Positions 1-9,389 of a DNA stretch of 22,850 nt are shown in pieces; the first letter of the stretch is position 1; the number at the start of each line of letters is the position of its first letter. The notes below the pieces were generated by a model that was not told where the DNA came from, ran no database searches, and saw nothing but the letters and a program-made list of their open reading frames with translations. Source of the DNA: Pelomyxa schiedti (lineage: Eukaryota > Evosea > Pelobiontida > Pelomyxidae); assembly GCA_020536535.1 (NCBI GenBank), contig JAHLWZ010000744.1:1-22850 (forward strand), written 5' to 3'. Both the position numbers and the translations under genes were made by a program.

Positions 1-273
1 GCTCCAACCCAACATGCATCACACAGAGGTCCGCAAGTTGAACAGTATGAAGCTGTTGGCTGCTGGCAGTCCACACAAGCAACTGTACCTACTGTATGAA
101 GTGCGTCACTTTCCACTTTGTATTTTATGATTTTAAAAACCTTTTGCCTGTTCTCTCTGTTGGAGAATCTCCGCGAGGTGTTTGTTTGTTTTGAGTGCCC
201 TATCACACTGCGAAATTGGCATTGTGGTTACGCTCGAACACCTTGCGCATTTCACACCAATAGTTCTTGCGAT
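1..273 (-). CDS. TRIM-like RING/B-box protein, partial (linker and B-box exons)
   Basis: Two exons are visible: 273-141 and 91 to beyond the left edge, joined by a 49-nt intron (140-92, phase 1). The first begins after an acceptor ending TTTTCAG and encodes VKCARCSSVTTMP and then KTNKHLAEILQQREQAK. The second encodes CVDCQQPTASYCSTCGPLCD, a B-box-type zinc-binding segment. Both match exons 3 and 4 of the gene at 22240-22850 in phase, in length where complete, and in sequence, so the two genes are paralogues. In that paralogue, the CxxC of the linker exon closes the RING finger. The upstream RING exons expected on this strand are not present: the sequence just upstream is the inverted repeat and the misoriented exon described below. 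By family, the likely role is a ubiquitin E3 ligase. Whether this copy is intact cannot be told from the window. Confidence 0.75.
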
Positions 274-286
274 CTGAAAATCCAAT

Positions 287-885
287 CTAGTCAGTCGACA
301 GAACTTCCTCCGCTGAGTGACCCTCCAGCATATCCAATGCTTCCCCAATCCCCCCTCGCACATCCCCATCCCCATCCCCATTCCCATAACCACCGCTCCC
401 GCTCATGCCCGCGTTCTCTTTCTCCTCGTTGTTCTTGTTGTCCCCCTCTGCGGCGTCGTGGCCACCACCCGACCCACAACTGGGTTTGGCGCAGGTACCC
501 CGGTGTGGGTGTGGTGCCAGCTCAGCCCCGGCCGCGAGGAGCATAGGCGGTATTACTTTCCTCAGGTCGTGGAGGTATCCCCCTGCCCCGCAGCCCTCGC
601 CCAGGACGCCTACGAAATCAGCCTCGTCGGGGGACTGCTGCTGCCGCCGCGCCGCGGTAGATTGCATCCGCAGGTCGTGGCGCGCCGCTGCGTGTGGCGA
701 CGGCGACTGCGAGGGGGAGCGAGAGGGGCACTCCTCGCCCACGGCCGCGGCGTATTCGCAGTCGTCCGAGTGGGTGTTGTCGTCGAGGGTGTAGCACACG
801 TAGTCCCCCTCGTCGTTGCATTGGTCGGTACCACCTTTGCCCGGTCCTTGCATTTTTGTTCTGTCTACGGTTTTTGTAGGAGCTT
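287..885 (-). CDS. GC-rich exon, probable misoriented 5' exon of the TBC1D32-like gene
   Basis: A pyrimidine-rich acceptor ending TTTACTCAG lies before 885. The exon could also start at ATG 853 (MQGPGKGGTDQC), giving 188 codons to the TAG at 287-289. The product is low-complexity (Ser/Pro, Ala/Gly, Glu/Asn). It has one helical stretch, GGYLHDLRKVIPPMLLAAG, which resembles the N-terminal helical region of BROMI as I recall it. It then enters the 95-bp repeat in the frame that, on the plus-strand copy, continues straight into the BROMI-like ORF (...VLSTDEWPDTVRGLIRVL). On this strand it instead meets a stop. The simplest reading is that this is the 5' coding exon of the downstream gene, lying inverted. 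GC content is far above that of the following exons, like the first exons of other genes here. Confidence 0.5.
290..384 (-). repeat. 95-bp perfect inverted repeat, left copy
   Basis: The reverse complement of 290-384 is identical over all 95 bases to 1109-1203. It contains a GGGGAT hexamer tract followed by sequence that reads GEALDMLEGHSAEEVLSTD in the frame used by the TBC1D32-like gene. Identity stops abruptly at both ends. On this strand a TAG stop follows immediately (289-287). Confidence 0.97.
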
Positions 886-1108
886 CTGAGTAAATCCACC
901 AGAAGAAGATGATACAAAGGGGGGAGAGGAGTGGGACGGAGAACCGGAGAACCCTTCCCAATTCCCAGATTGGGATTCACACCCTTCAGCGAACAGAAAA
1001 ATGTCGTTCAACCAAGTTGTTTATACAATGGCTGCGTCGGGTGCCCCAACAAACACCAATGAAAGGCGGTGCGGACCGGGGAGTGGTGTCACGGAGGGAT
1101 CGTGGATT
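886..1108 (+). other. Divergent upstream region with a second possible start (ATG 1001)
   Basis: This stretch lies between the minus-strand exon and the right-hand inverted repeat. On the plus strand, ATG 1001 opens a frame MSFNQVVYTMAASGAPTNTN that runs into the repeat in a different frame from the BROMI reading. The BROMI frame itself has a TGA at 1060-1062. In the flipped arrangement this would be the leader of the left-hand TRIM-like gene, whose frame stays open across the repeat, but no RING motif is present. No other coding signal was seen. Confidence 0.25.
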
Positions 1109-4100
1109 GGAATGGGGATGGGGATGGGGATGTGCGAGGGGGGATTGGGGAAGCATTGGATATGCTGGAGGGTCACTCAGCGGAGGAAGTTCTGTCGACT
1201 GACGAGTGGCCTGATACTGTACGGGGACTTATCAGGGTCCTGCTCGTTTGCTCTGATGGTAATAGCTGGCTTCTTTTCTTTTTTTTTTTTTCCCCTATGT
1301 TTTTTTTGTGTGTGTGTGGGTTTGGTCATTCTCCCCGCTGTTCACGCAAATAAATAACACCAATGCAGAATCGAGCAGCGTTGGCGATCGGGAAAAAGTT
1401 AAGTGGTTCATGTCATCTTTGAAGCACTTGAGCCGCCTGGAAAAATGTGGAGGGAGTGTGTGCGGGGAAACTGTAGTTTTAGGTATCTGTGAGATATTTT
1501 CGTCGATGCTGGACAAACTAGTGTTGCCATCTACCAACTCCCCCTCTGTACCAAATCATCACCTCATTACTCTTGTGGAGCTATTTGAAAAACGCACAAC
1601 CATCAAAAGTGTACACATGCGAGCTATTTGCCGCATGCTAGCGGGAGTTTTCGCAAACATGCCTTCATGGTGGCAGAAGCTTTCTCCTGAATCACTTGAA
1701 AATGTGTTGCACCGAATTGGCACTTTGTGCACCAAATGCATGGATGCAAAAGGGAGCCCAATGTCAGCAGCAATAGTGTCTTTATCGCTCACTACTGCAA
1801 CTTCTCCACACTGGCTGTTAAAATGGATGAAGGGACCTCATGCTCACAAGGTGTTCATACTTCACTGAGGCAGCACCCTTGTTCACTCTTAACCTGTTGC
1901 CACAGGTTTTTGAAGTTCTGGATACTGTTGGTTTTGTTAACTATTTGGAGCAAAGTCTTGTGCATTCCGAATCTGAGATCAGATCTATATTCAAGACCTG
2001 TTTGGCTGCTTCTGGCAACATTCTCAATAACAACGAGCTTGCTCACTATGCAGTCCTATGTCATGCTGCCCATGCAACATCGATGGCTGGTGTTCTACTC
2101 TCCACCTCGTATTGGAAGTCCGGCATCGGAGCCAAAACATGCCTTACTAAAATTGTAGAGATGCTAGAAATTATTGCAATGAATCCACCAAGCACTAAGA
2201 AGATAGAACATGGCATACAAACACTTTGTGAAGTCTTGTGTGTGGTGCTTACTAACCTTTCTTCATGTGCGTGGCTGGAACCGATTATTCAAGCTCCATT
2301 CATGATGGAAAAGTTTCTTAACTTACTACGAATGCCAGTCCAAACTGGGGTGCCTTTCTATGCCGGAGTTATTGGTGCCATCTGCTTAACACTTTCCAGT
2401 TTTTGTCCACATTCTGCCATATGTTCTATACAAGAGTCTGTCTTGCAATGTGTTGTAGATAGACTTACACAATGTGACCTGCAGGGTCTATATATAATTG
2501 TGCAATTGCTACAACTATATTCTTCGTTGAAAGCATACAATGTAAATCCCACACCTACAGGCACATCAACAGTCATTTTTCCCATCATGCAACTGGCACT
2601 CACGAGTGGTAGTGAGGAACTTATTTCTGCTGTCACTCAACCCATGGCCGTTTTATTAATGCTGCACCCCTGTGAAATCGCCATCTCTTTGAGGCACACC
2701 ACTCCCTTCTCCCTCTCTCAAATTGCACTTCTCGTGTCACAACAGAGTGACTATGGAATACTTGCAAAATTTGGAACATTGGTCTCTTCTCTCTGTGTTA
2801 GTACGCTCGAGTCTATTGGTTCAACATTCTCCAGTGTTGTTTCGGATCTATTCCCTTTCATATCTGAAATGGTTTCCCCAAGTAATCAGCAACCACCGTC
2901 TGTATTCTATGTGGCGCTACGTGAAGTGAGTTTTGACAACCAACCAATTGATGATCAGTTTTACCATCCTCCACAATCCAATTCAACGGCTCATTACTCT
3001 CTATCACTTGCAAGGGTTCTTGCATGCAACCCTCATCTACCTAGTTTACTTCTACAACCAGATAACTGGTTGCATGGCCCCGGTTCTATTCTCCAGATAA
3101 TTGATAACCTTGTGGTCTTTTATGACTTTGAGACCACAGGTAGCAGTGACCCTTACTGCGTTTGTAGTATTTTTGTTATGTTCTGTACTAAAACAAAACA
3201 AAAATAGGCGGCTCTTGTAGTTGTGAATGATATGGCATGGAACCTAGATTGCTTAATTTTCATACAAGAAAGGATCAATTTGGCACACACTCTACTCGAG
3301 CAGCACACCAGGTTTTCTCCCGTGTAGTCTTCTCATCCTTCTGATTATGGCTCAGTATTGATGAGTCGCCTGCAACAAAACTGCGGAATGATATTTTATG
3401 GAGATGTTGTGCACCACTAGGTCCTACGGAAATGCCAGCGTCTCCCTCAATTATCTCAGAATTTCCTCCCACTCTGAGCTCCTCTAAGTCTTTTGAATCA
3501 GTAATGAACAATGAGTCAGTTGTTGCTATCATCCATAAACTGCACGACTCTATCCTCCCTTTGGCTTTCTCACCAGCTGGATGGGACATCATCCCCCCCC
3601 TCCTAAGTCAACCCATGTGCTCCCAGTTTTTCTCAATGATTCTTTCACAATGGCTTTGCGGCAAGCAGATCTCCCAAGCAATCAAATCCACCAATACAGG
3701 TAGCCAACAGAAAACCTCCTCTACTTTGGAGCTGTTCCTACACCGTTATGCTACCTTCTTGAGGCTTCCCATACCGCCATCTTGTGAGCAATTTGCAGCT
3801 GAACTTTCTTGCACTGTTAGTGGTAGTGAACAACCACGTCCTGCAGTAAGAAATTTTGTATCGAAGCGCTTTCAATAAGGTGAATAACAACTCAAAGATT
3901 GATTGGTTTGCTGCGAACCTCTATTTGATGACATGCAACGTGAAGTTGACTCAAGATCTTCTTTCTTGGTGTTCTATAAACCGCAAAACAGAGATAAGCT
4001 TCATTTGGAGACGGCTGAGGCCGGTCGTGCCAGATGAAATAGATCCTTGGGTAGGAACCTAGTCCCCTGATCTTCTTTATACAAATTGCAATTTGCATTC

Positions 4101-4643
4101 ATCCCAAAAATTAGATTGCTTGTATTACACAAGTTTTGTGGCTAATAATTAGAACTGAGTCACAACTGCTTTTCAATGCCTTTCTGGACTCTCGACTCCC
4201 TCTGTACCATGTGGTCTACAGATGGACGAACCAGTGTTTCTTGACCTACTTGGATTGGACGGACATTACCCACTTTTTCCTTCTTTCATTTTTGTACGTC
4301 ATTGGCTTCCTCCCTTTATTCGTTTCCAGTGCAATTTGAGTAATCGCAGTTATTGTTGTTCTTGTTGTGGATAATTACTCTTTACAATTCCATTGTCACA
4401 AACCTAATTTCCCACAGAACCGGACCCGATTTCTGTGTGTACCTCTGTGCGGCGATGTTGATGCACATGCAAACCGCTTTGTTGGATTGCTGCTCGCGCG
4501 GCGGAAGTTTGCTACACATGCTACTGACCCGCGGATGTCCCGGCTTCCACATCAAGGAATCCCTCGAAACTCTACAGGTTCTATCATCCAAGTACCACAA
4601 CCACTTCCTATCTCTGTACAACAGTGGTCTATTCGGCCCCTAA
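1063..4643 (+). CDS. TBC1D32/broad-minded-like HEAT-repeat and TBC protein (5' end unresolved)
   Basis: In animals BROMI (about 1,250 residues) acts in cilium assembly and Hedgehog signalling with the kinase CDK20. Exons by phase: (1063)-1258, 1369-1850, 1906-3139, 3221-3311, 3356-3845, 3880-4050, 4115-4293, 4418-4643 (TAA), giving about 957 codons after position 1258. The N-terminal and central parts are helical, HEAT/ARM-like. The order GEALDMLEGHSAEEVL, MPSWWQKLSPESLENVL, SPHWLLKWMKG follows the spacing I recall for BROMI. The C-terminus (VVYRWTNQCFLTYLDWTDI; GPDFCVYLCAAMLMHMQ) looks like the degenerate TBC domain. One intron is only 34 nt (3846-3879). The frame is closed upstream by TGA at 1060, so the true first exon must lie elsewhere; the best candidate is the inverted exon at 885-385. 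The family call rests on recalled pattern, not a search; another HEAT/TBC protein is the alternative. Confidence 0.72.
1109..1203 (+). repeat. 95-bp perfect inverted repeat, right copy
   Basis: Reverse complement of 290-384, separated from it by 724 bp. This copy is continuous with the coding frame of the TBC1D32-like gene downstream but not with any reading frame that makes sense upstream. Confidence 0.97.
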
Positions 4644-4863
4644 ATACCACCAAAACACAAGTCCACATTCCTTTAATGATCCCCCAACACCCCATTACAC
4701 CCAACATTCACACCCTTACACTAACACACTGTCCGATAACAACAATAACAAAAAAAAAGATTGCAACAAACAAAAAATTACAATCAAACAGGCAGTCGAT
4801 CAAAAAACACGAAAAAAACCACCGAAGTACCCAGTCACGTAACACACCAACCAACGGCCGAGA

Positions 4864-6975
4864 ATGAGCGGCGGTGGCGGAGGAGGGATCAAAAACTCCA
4901 TTATGGGAGGCGGCGGGGGCGGCGGAGTCGGGGGGACCGGGACCGGATCCGGGGGACGGGCCACTCTTCAGGGCCATCTGTACAAACAAGGACCGACGGG
5001 CAGCCTGAGGTCGTGGAAGCGCCGGTGGTTCGTTATGCGAAACAACCGCCTGTTCTACTACGAATCGTCGCGCGACATCGCCGACTGCGTGCCGTACCGC
5101 GGCTTCGTCGACCTGTCGCTGGCCCGCGAGGTCTCGGCGTCGCCGGCGGCCGCGCTCGCGAACGCCGCGGGGCCCCAGTCTCAGTCCCAGCCCCAGACGT
5201 CGATGGCGGTGACGTCATCGATGTTTGGGGGAGCTATTCTGGGAGGGGGGACGCCTGGCGGGGGGAATAGCTCTGGATGGGGAGGAAATTCCGGCGGCGC
5301 CAGCGGCGGCGGTTCTAATGCTAATTCTAGTGGTGGTGGGGGTTCTGGTGGATTTTCATTTGGGAATTTGCCCCTGGCTGTGGAGGATGTGGATTTCAGA
5401 TGGGTGTTTCATATCTACACCCCTGCAAGAGTGTGGAAGCTGCTGGCACCTTCTGGCATGCTGCCTTCTTGTGGGGATGAAAGGGTATATAGTTTGTGAC
5501 GAGTTGACGTTTTTCACTTTCACAGAGTATGAAATGTGGTACTGGATTGAAGGAATCCAACACGTACTACTCAAGCTCAATCTTGGCTTCTTCACAGAAG
5601 AGAATCTAGGTCTGTGTGTCTTTCTAAGGAACTGGAAGTTTAATGACCCACCAGATGATATACCCAAACTGAAAGATCAGAACACGAGGTTAAAGATTCG
5701 GATACAGCAACTTGAGAAACAACTGGACGATAATCAAACTTTTTCCAGGGTAATAATTCTTGCACCTTTTCTTTTTTTCTTAATAATAGAGAATGAATCC
5801 TAATCAATCCAGATTTTAGCACGGGAACTCTTCACAGACCCACATTCACACCTAATTGAACCGAATGAAAACATCACCAGACAAAGTCGACCACCAACCT
5901 ATCACCTCTTTCGAAGTTACACTTGGCCAGTGTACAGAGACCTCCCTGCAGTACCTCTACCACGCAGCACATTCAGCAACTCAACTACATCTTTACCTCC
6001 CTTTGTCCAGTCTTCTACCACTGCTCCCATTCCGAGCACTGTAACGAATATCTCCATCAATCACGCCATCACACCAGCAAATTCCCCACAGAAAGAAACC
6101 ACTCCGTCTTCTTCAGTTGTAACACCACATTACTCCGTTCCTACGTTTTCACCACCATTAGGTTACTCCTTAGGTACAGCTTTCTCACCACCCCCATCAA
6201 CATCGCCTCCTGTGGGAACCCCCACATCGCTACTTTCGGTCTGTGGTTCACCACCTCAATCAGCTCCGGGCTCACCTCTTGTAACCTTCTCAATTATTAT
6301 GTAAATCCTAACGGCTCCCACAGCGAAGATCATCCCCCACATCGTTTCCGAATTTCGAGGAACTGGGGAAAGTTGTGCTTGCAGAATGCAGACTTCAAAA
6401 GGAAGAACTCAAAGTGCTCCGCTCTCGTGTAGAAAGCGAGCTTAAGCAAATTCGTTGTGAGCTGGCCAGAACGACCGCAACCATTGAGAAAGAGTTGACA
6501 GAGGTGAGGTACATAGGAAACTCCCCCACAACAACAAAAAACTGAGAATTAATCACAGCTAACATATTTAATTACAGGCAAGACCTCAGGGTTTCTACAA
6601 CACTGAAGTCCCGAGTTGCCGCTCTACCCGCAAAAGATAAACAATTATGGGTTCCATCAGCAACAACTTGTTTCATGTGCTCAGCACAGTTTACACTTGT
6701 AAGAAGACAGGTACTAATATCAAAACCTCCAATTCAAACTAAACTCTTTTCCCGCAGCACCATTGTAGAAATTGTGGACAAGTATTCTGTGCGGCATGTG
6801 CCAACCAAAGGTGCCGCGTTCCAGGCTATCAGTCTCTGGAAAGAGTGAGAAATTGGAAATTTAATTTAGTGGCTTACTTTGTGGACAGGTCTGTGAACCT
6901 TGCTACATTGAGGTTCAAATGAGATATTTAACCCCCCCAACTGAGACGGGAACACCTCCACAGCACAACCTGTAG
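4864..6975 (+). CDS. PH-domain and FYVE-finger protein
   Basis: Seven exons: 4864-5484, 5528-5749, 5813-6280, 6324-6508, 6578-6710, 6758-6844, 6889-6975 (TAG), 600 aa. Residues 1-33 are Gly-rich. A PH domain starts at LQGHLYKQG (35) with RSWKRRWFVMRNNRLFYY. It is interrupted by a Gly/Ser/Ala-rich insertion (about 90-177) and resumes with FRWVFHIYTPARVWKLLAP and the closing helix YEMWYWIEGIQHVLLK (208-223). A short coiled coil, a Pro/Ser/Thr-rich linker and a second coiled coil (EELKVLRSRVESELKQI) follow. The FYVE finger is at 523-577: CFMC, RRQHHCRNCG, FCAAC, CEPC, all eight Cys present. By family the protein should bind PI3P on endosomes, but the usual WxxD motif reads WVPS. The start is the first ATG and matches the beginning of the PH reading frame. 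Confidence 0.88.
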
Positions 6976-7129
6976 AAAAAACCAACATTTTTGGTATAAT
7001 GTAAAAATTTCTTATTGGTGTTTATTCTGTTATGTTCTATTTGGAATATGGGGCATATTTATTTTTGAGTTGTACAGTACATGTGGGCTGGTTCACCACC
7101 CTTGGAGCCGGTGTAATTTTGGTGCATGC

Positions 7130-8248
7130 TTAGGGTGCTCCTGTTCTTGCTGGAGGCTCCACGGTTATTGTTGTAGTGGATTCTACAATTTGAGGTACTG
7201 GTTCAGTTGGTGTGGGGACTGTTGGTTGTCTTTCGGGAGATAAATGCTCAGCTACAAACTGCCGGAGTGCCACCAATGTCTGATCAGTGGAAGTGTGCAA
7301 AATAAAGGTGCCTCCAGCGGCTTCCCATTCTGCTTTGTGTCGCTCTTCATTGTCTATCAGAACGTGGTTTGTTCCTGAACACATGTGTTTCAGGTGCACA
7401 TCAACTGCGATGACTGGAACGCTGCCACCAAGTTCTCTTTCGAACCACTGTCTTTTTTGGGGCTCAGCCCAGTTGCCCCGGGGAAGACCTGTGAGAATGG
7501 CGGGTTTAAATGACGCTATGCCGGCCCAGAGCTCCTGGCATGAAATTAGTCTCACTTACGCTATTCAAGGCCAAATCTATACCTTCCCATCAGTGGTCCA
7601 AGGTAGCCGGAGATAAAATTGGTCTACCCTCGCTATGGTTTCCCACATTTCGTTCTTTGAAACGAACTCATCAGGGAGCCTTCCACATAAATCCTGCAAC
7701 AATCCCACATCAATCTTCTTCCTACGAAAGCCTCACACTCAAAACCAAACAGGCCCACAATACCTTCACGCCTCGCACAAAGTCGACCAGCACGCCGTCG
7801 GCGTCACAAAACAGCCAAGTCGCGGGGTCCAGCACGCCAACCTGGTCGCGGGCGCGCGCCCTCAGAGCCTCCATCTTCCTCGCAATTTCCCGCTGCCTCT
7901 CCTCCTCCGCCAACACCCTGTCTTGGTGGCTCCATCTTCCGCGTCCTCCTCTCACTCCCTGCGCCCTGCTGTTGTAGCCACCGCCACCGCCACCGCCGCC
8001 GCTGTACCCGTTGTAGTCGTAGCCGTAGCCGTAGCCGTAGTTGCAACCGTAGGCGTAATTTCTGGTGTAATCGTACCCCCCGCCGTTGTTGTTGTTGATG
8101 AGGTTGCTGTGCACGTAGCCGGTAGTTGCGGCGAGGTGTTGTGCCTGGTATGCGGAATTATAGACGGCGACTCTGGGGGGCGGATTTGGTTGGGCCTGCC
8201 ACTGTCCGTAACACCCCGGCTGCCGAGGCTGCTGCCACGCCAGATTTA
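7130..8248 (-). CDS. HAD-superfamily protein with Tyr/Gly-rich N-terminal region (5' end unresolved)
   Basis: Exons 8248-7764, 7717-7583 and 7534-7130 (TAA) join in phase 0 through introns of 46 and 48 nt. The first exon encodes a Tyr/Gly/Asn-rich stretch (YGYGYGYDYNGYSGGG), then an Arg/Glu-rich helix. HAD motif I follows: FCDADGVLVDF, with the expected nucleophile Asp and DxD. The next exon gives a cap-like segment ending LPWTTDGK. The last has motif II ILTGLPRGNW, a Lys in VDVHLKHM, motif IV HVLIDNEERH, then EWEAAGGTFILHTS. The set resembles HAD domains of nucleotidase or RNA-repair type; the substrate is not predictable. Motif IV reads IDN where many relatives have IDD. The tail is Pro/Thr-rich. 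No ATG precedes the domain in frame except at KMEALRARARD, so either that is the start or a 5' exon lies upstream of the acceptor at 8249. Confidence 0.72.
8012..8043. repeat. Hexamer microsatellite (GTAGCC)n
   Basis: Short tandem tract on the plus strand. Its reverse complement encodes the alternating Tyr-Gly/Tyr-Asp stretch of the HAD gene. Confidence 0.8.
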
Positions 8249-8506
8249 CTGTAGTATTAAATAGAATAAGTTTGATGCACCCAGCGTCACTTTCTCTGAA
8301 GATGGACCATATGAGCCGAGAAGTGGAGAGCGAACAACAACTGAGTTCGTCTTTATTGGCCTGCCGATTCAAGTGGGCCACATTTAAGCTGAATTATGGT
8401 CTCGGACTTGAGACATGCGGCACTGGAAGCGGAAGCGGAATCGGAGGCAGTGGATTTGATGCGGGTAACGAGGCCGTTGATTCGGAATGAATAGGTGAAC
8501 CCACTA
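8249..8506. other. Unresolved stretch upstream of the HAD gene
   Basis: On the minus strand a Pro-rich frame (PIPLPLPVPHVSSPRP, then TAA) follows the kinase-like remnant and could be its tail. A second open frame without ATG runs into the acceptor at 8249. A candidate intron with GTGACG..CTACAG ends lies just before the HAD exon. No start codon could be assigned with confidence. Confidence 0.4.
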
Positions 8507-9075
8507 CGATGGATTCCTGTCAAACACTCACTTGAGGATGTGGAACAGGCACCAGGGGCAATCAGAGGAGACTAGCCGGGATCCTAAGTGGCTTGGAAGC
8601 GATCGCTGCCTCGCTCGTGAACGGCGTGGTCCCAAAGCACATCTGCCACACAAAACACCCAACGGCCCACAAGTCGGTCTTGGACACGTTGTATGCTGGC
8701 TTGACCTGGCATGTGAACGTGAACGTGAGTGTCAAAAGAAAGATGAAGAGGAGGGGAGGAGTTTGGAAAACCTTGGTCGCAGTGAAACTGGTCTCAGGGC
8801 TTCTGTGCCCTGCTGAGAATGTTTCCTTCTGGTACCTCATTCTGGCCGAGCCAGTTCAAGCAGCCCTGGTGTGACACCGGTGCTGCTTCCGCCACTTCAG
8901 TGATCATCAAGCCTTCTTCAGGAAGTTGAGTCACGTAGACAGGTCGTGACCGGCCGCCAGTCCAGGGCGTAAGAGGCCAAGCAGGTTCCCCACGTGCCGG
9001 AATAAGGGAACACGAGTCTCGACGTAGACCACGTGATACGGCACGATATACACTAGCACTATGAGAATAGAACAA
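8507..9075 (-). pseudogene. Degenerate protein-kinase-like sequence
   Basis: Two exon-like pieces read as a kinase C-lobe. The piece ending at 8836 has PVYVTQLPEEGLMITEVAEA, where DFG would be expected, and GCLNWLGQNE, where the APE segment would be. After a 130-nt intron, 8705 onward reads VKPAYNVSKTDLWAVGCF and VWQMCFGTTPFTSE, a clear match to subdomain IX (D-x-W-x-x-G) and the PF that follows it. The frame then breaks near 8573: the continuation VSSDCPWCLFHILK is in another frame and is followed by TGA (8530-8528) and then VFDRNPS in the same frame. No HRD motif, glycine loop or start could be found up to 9075. It may be a decayed gene, a pseudokinase with unusual introns, a 5' part of the HAD gene, or a site of sequence errors. 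Confidence 0.5.
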
Positions 9076-9389
9076 GATCCGGAGCCATAGCCAAGACCTC
9101 GTCCGCGTTGTCGACGCAGGTTGGATGTGTCACATGTTGTTGCTGTCTCTAGCCGCTGTCCTCGTAACTTACTGTGCTACAATTTCGTAGTTGTAGCACG
9201 CACTGAGTCACACAACATGTTTTGGTTTGGCTGGGTGAAAACGGTATTGGTGGCTACATTGCAACGGCCACAAAGGGCGACCATGGGTTTGGGTGACGGG
9301 CGTCTTTTTCGTCGACCGTCGAAAAACCAGATTTGACCGACGAAGAAACGAGATCTCGAAAACAACAAACAGAAAACCAAAAGACGGTG
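9076..9389. promoter_or_regulatory. Intergenic region upstream of the Kelch gene
   Basis: About 310 bp between the minus-strand kinase-like sequence and the plus-strand Kelch gene. No convincing ORF, TATA box or repeat was seen. By position it should carry the Kelch-gene promoter and perhaps the 5' part of the kinase-like locus. Confidence 0.35.

Noticed and set aside
317-889. Plus-strand ORF of 190 codons antisense to the GC-rich exon
   Set aside because: GC-rich sequence opens all frames; the minus-strand frame has the acceptor, the plausible start and the in-frame continuity with the repeat.
290-1203. The inverted repeats as terminal repeats of a transposon
   Set aside because: No transposase or integrase between them, and the repeat contains conserved coding sequence of the adjacent gene, so a rearranged gene segment explains it better.
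8528-8530. TGA in the kinase-like sequence read as a sense codon
   Set aside because: TGA clearly ends the Kelch gene at 15654 and TAA and TAG also end other genes; a recoded stop is not supported.
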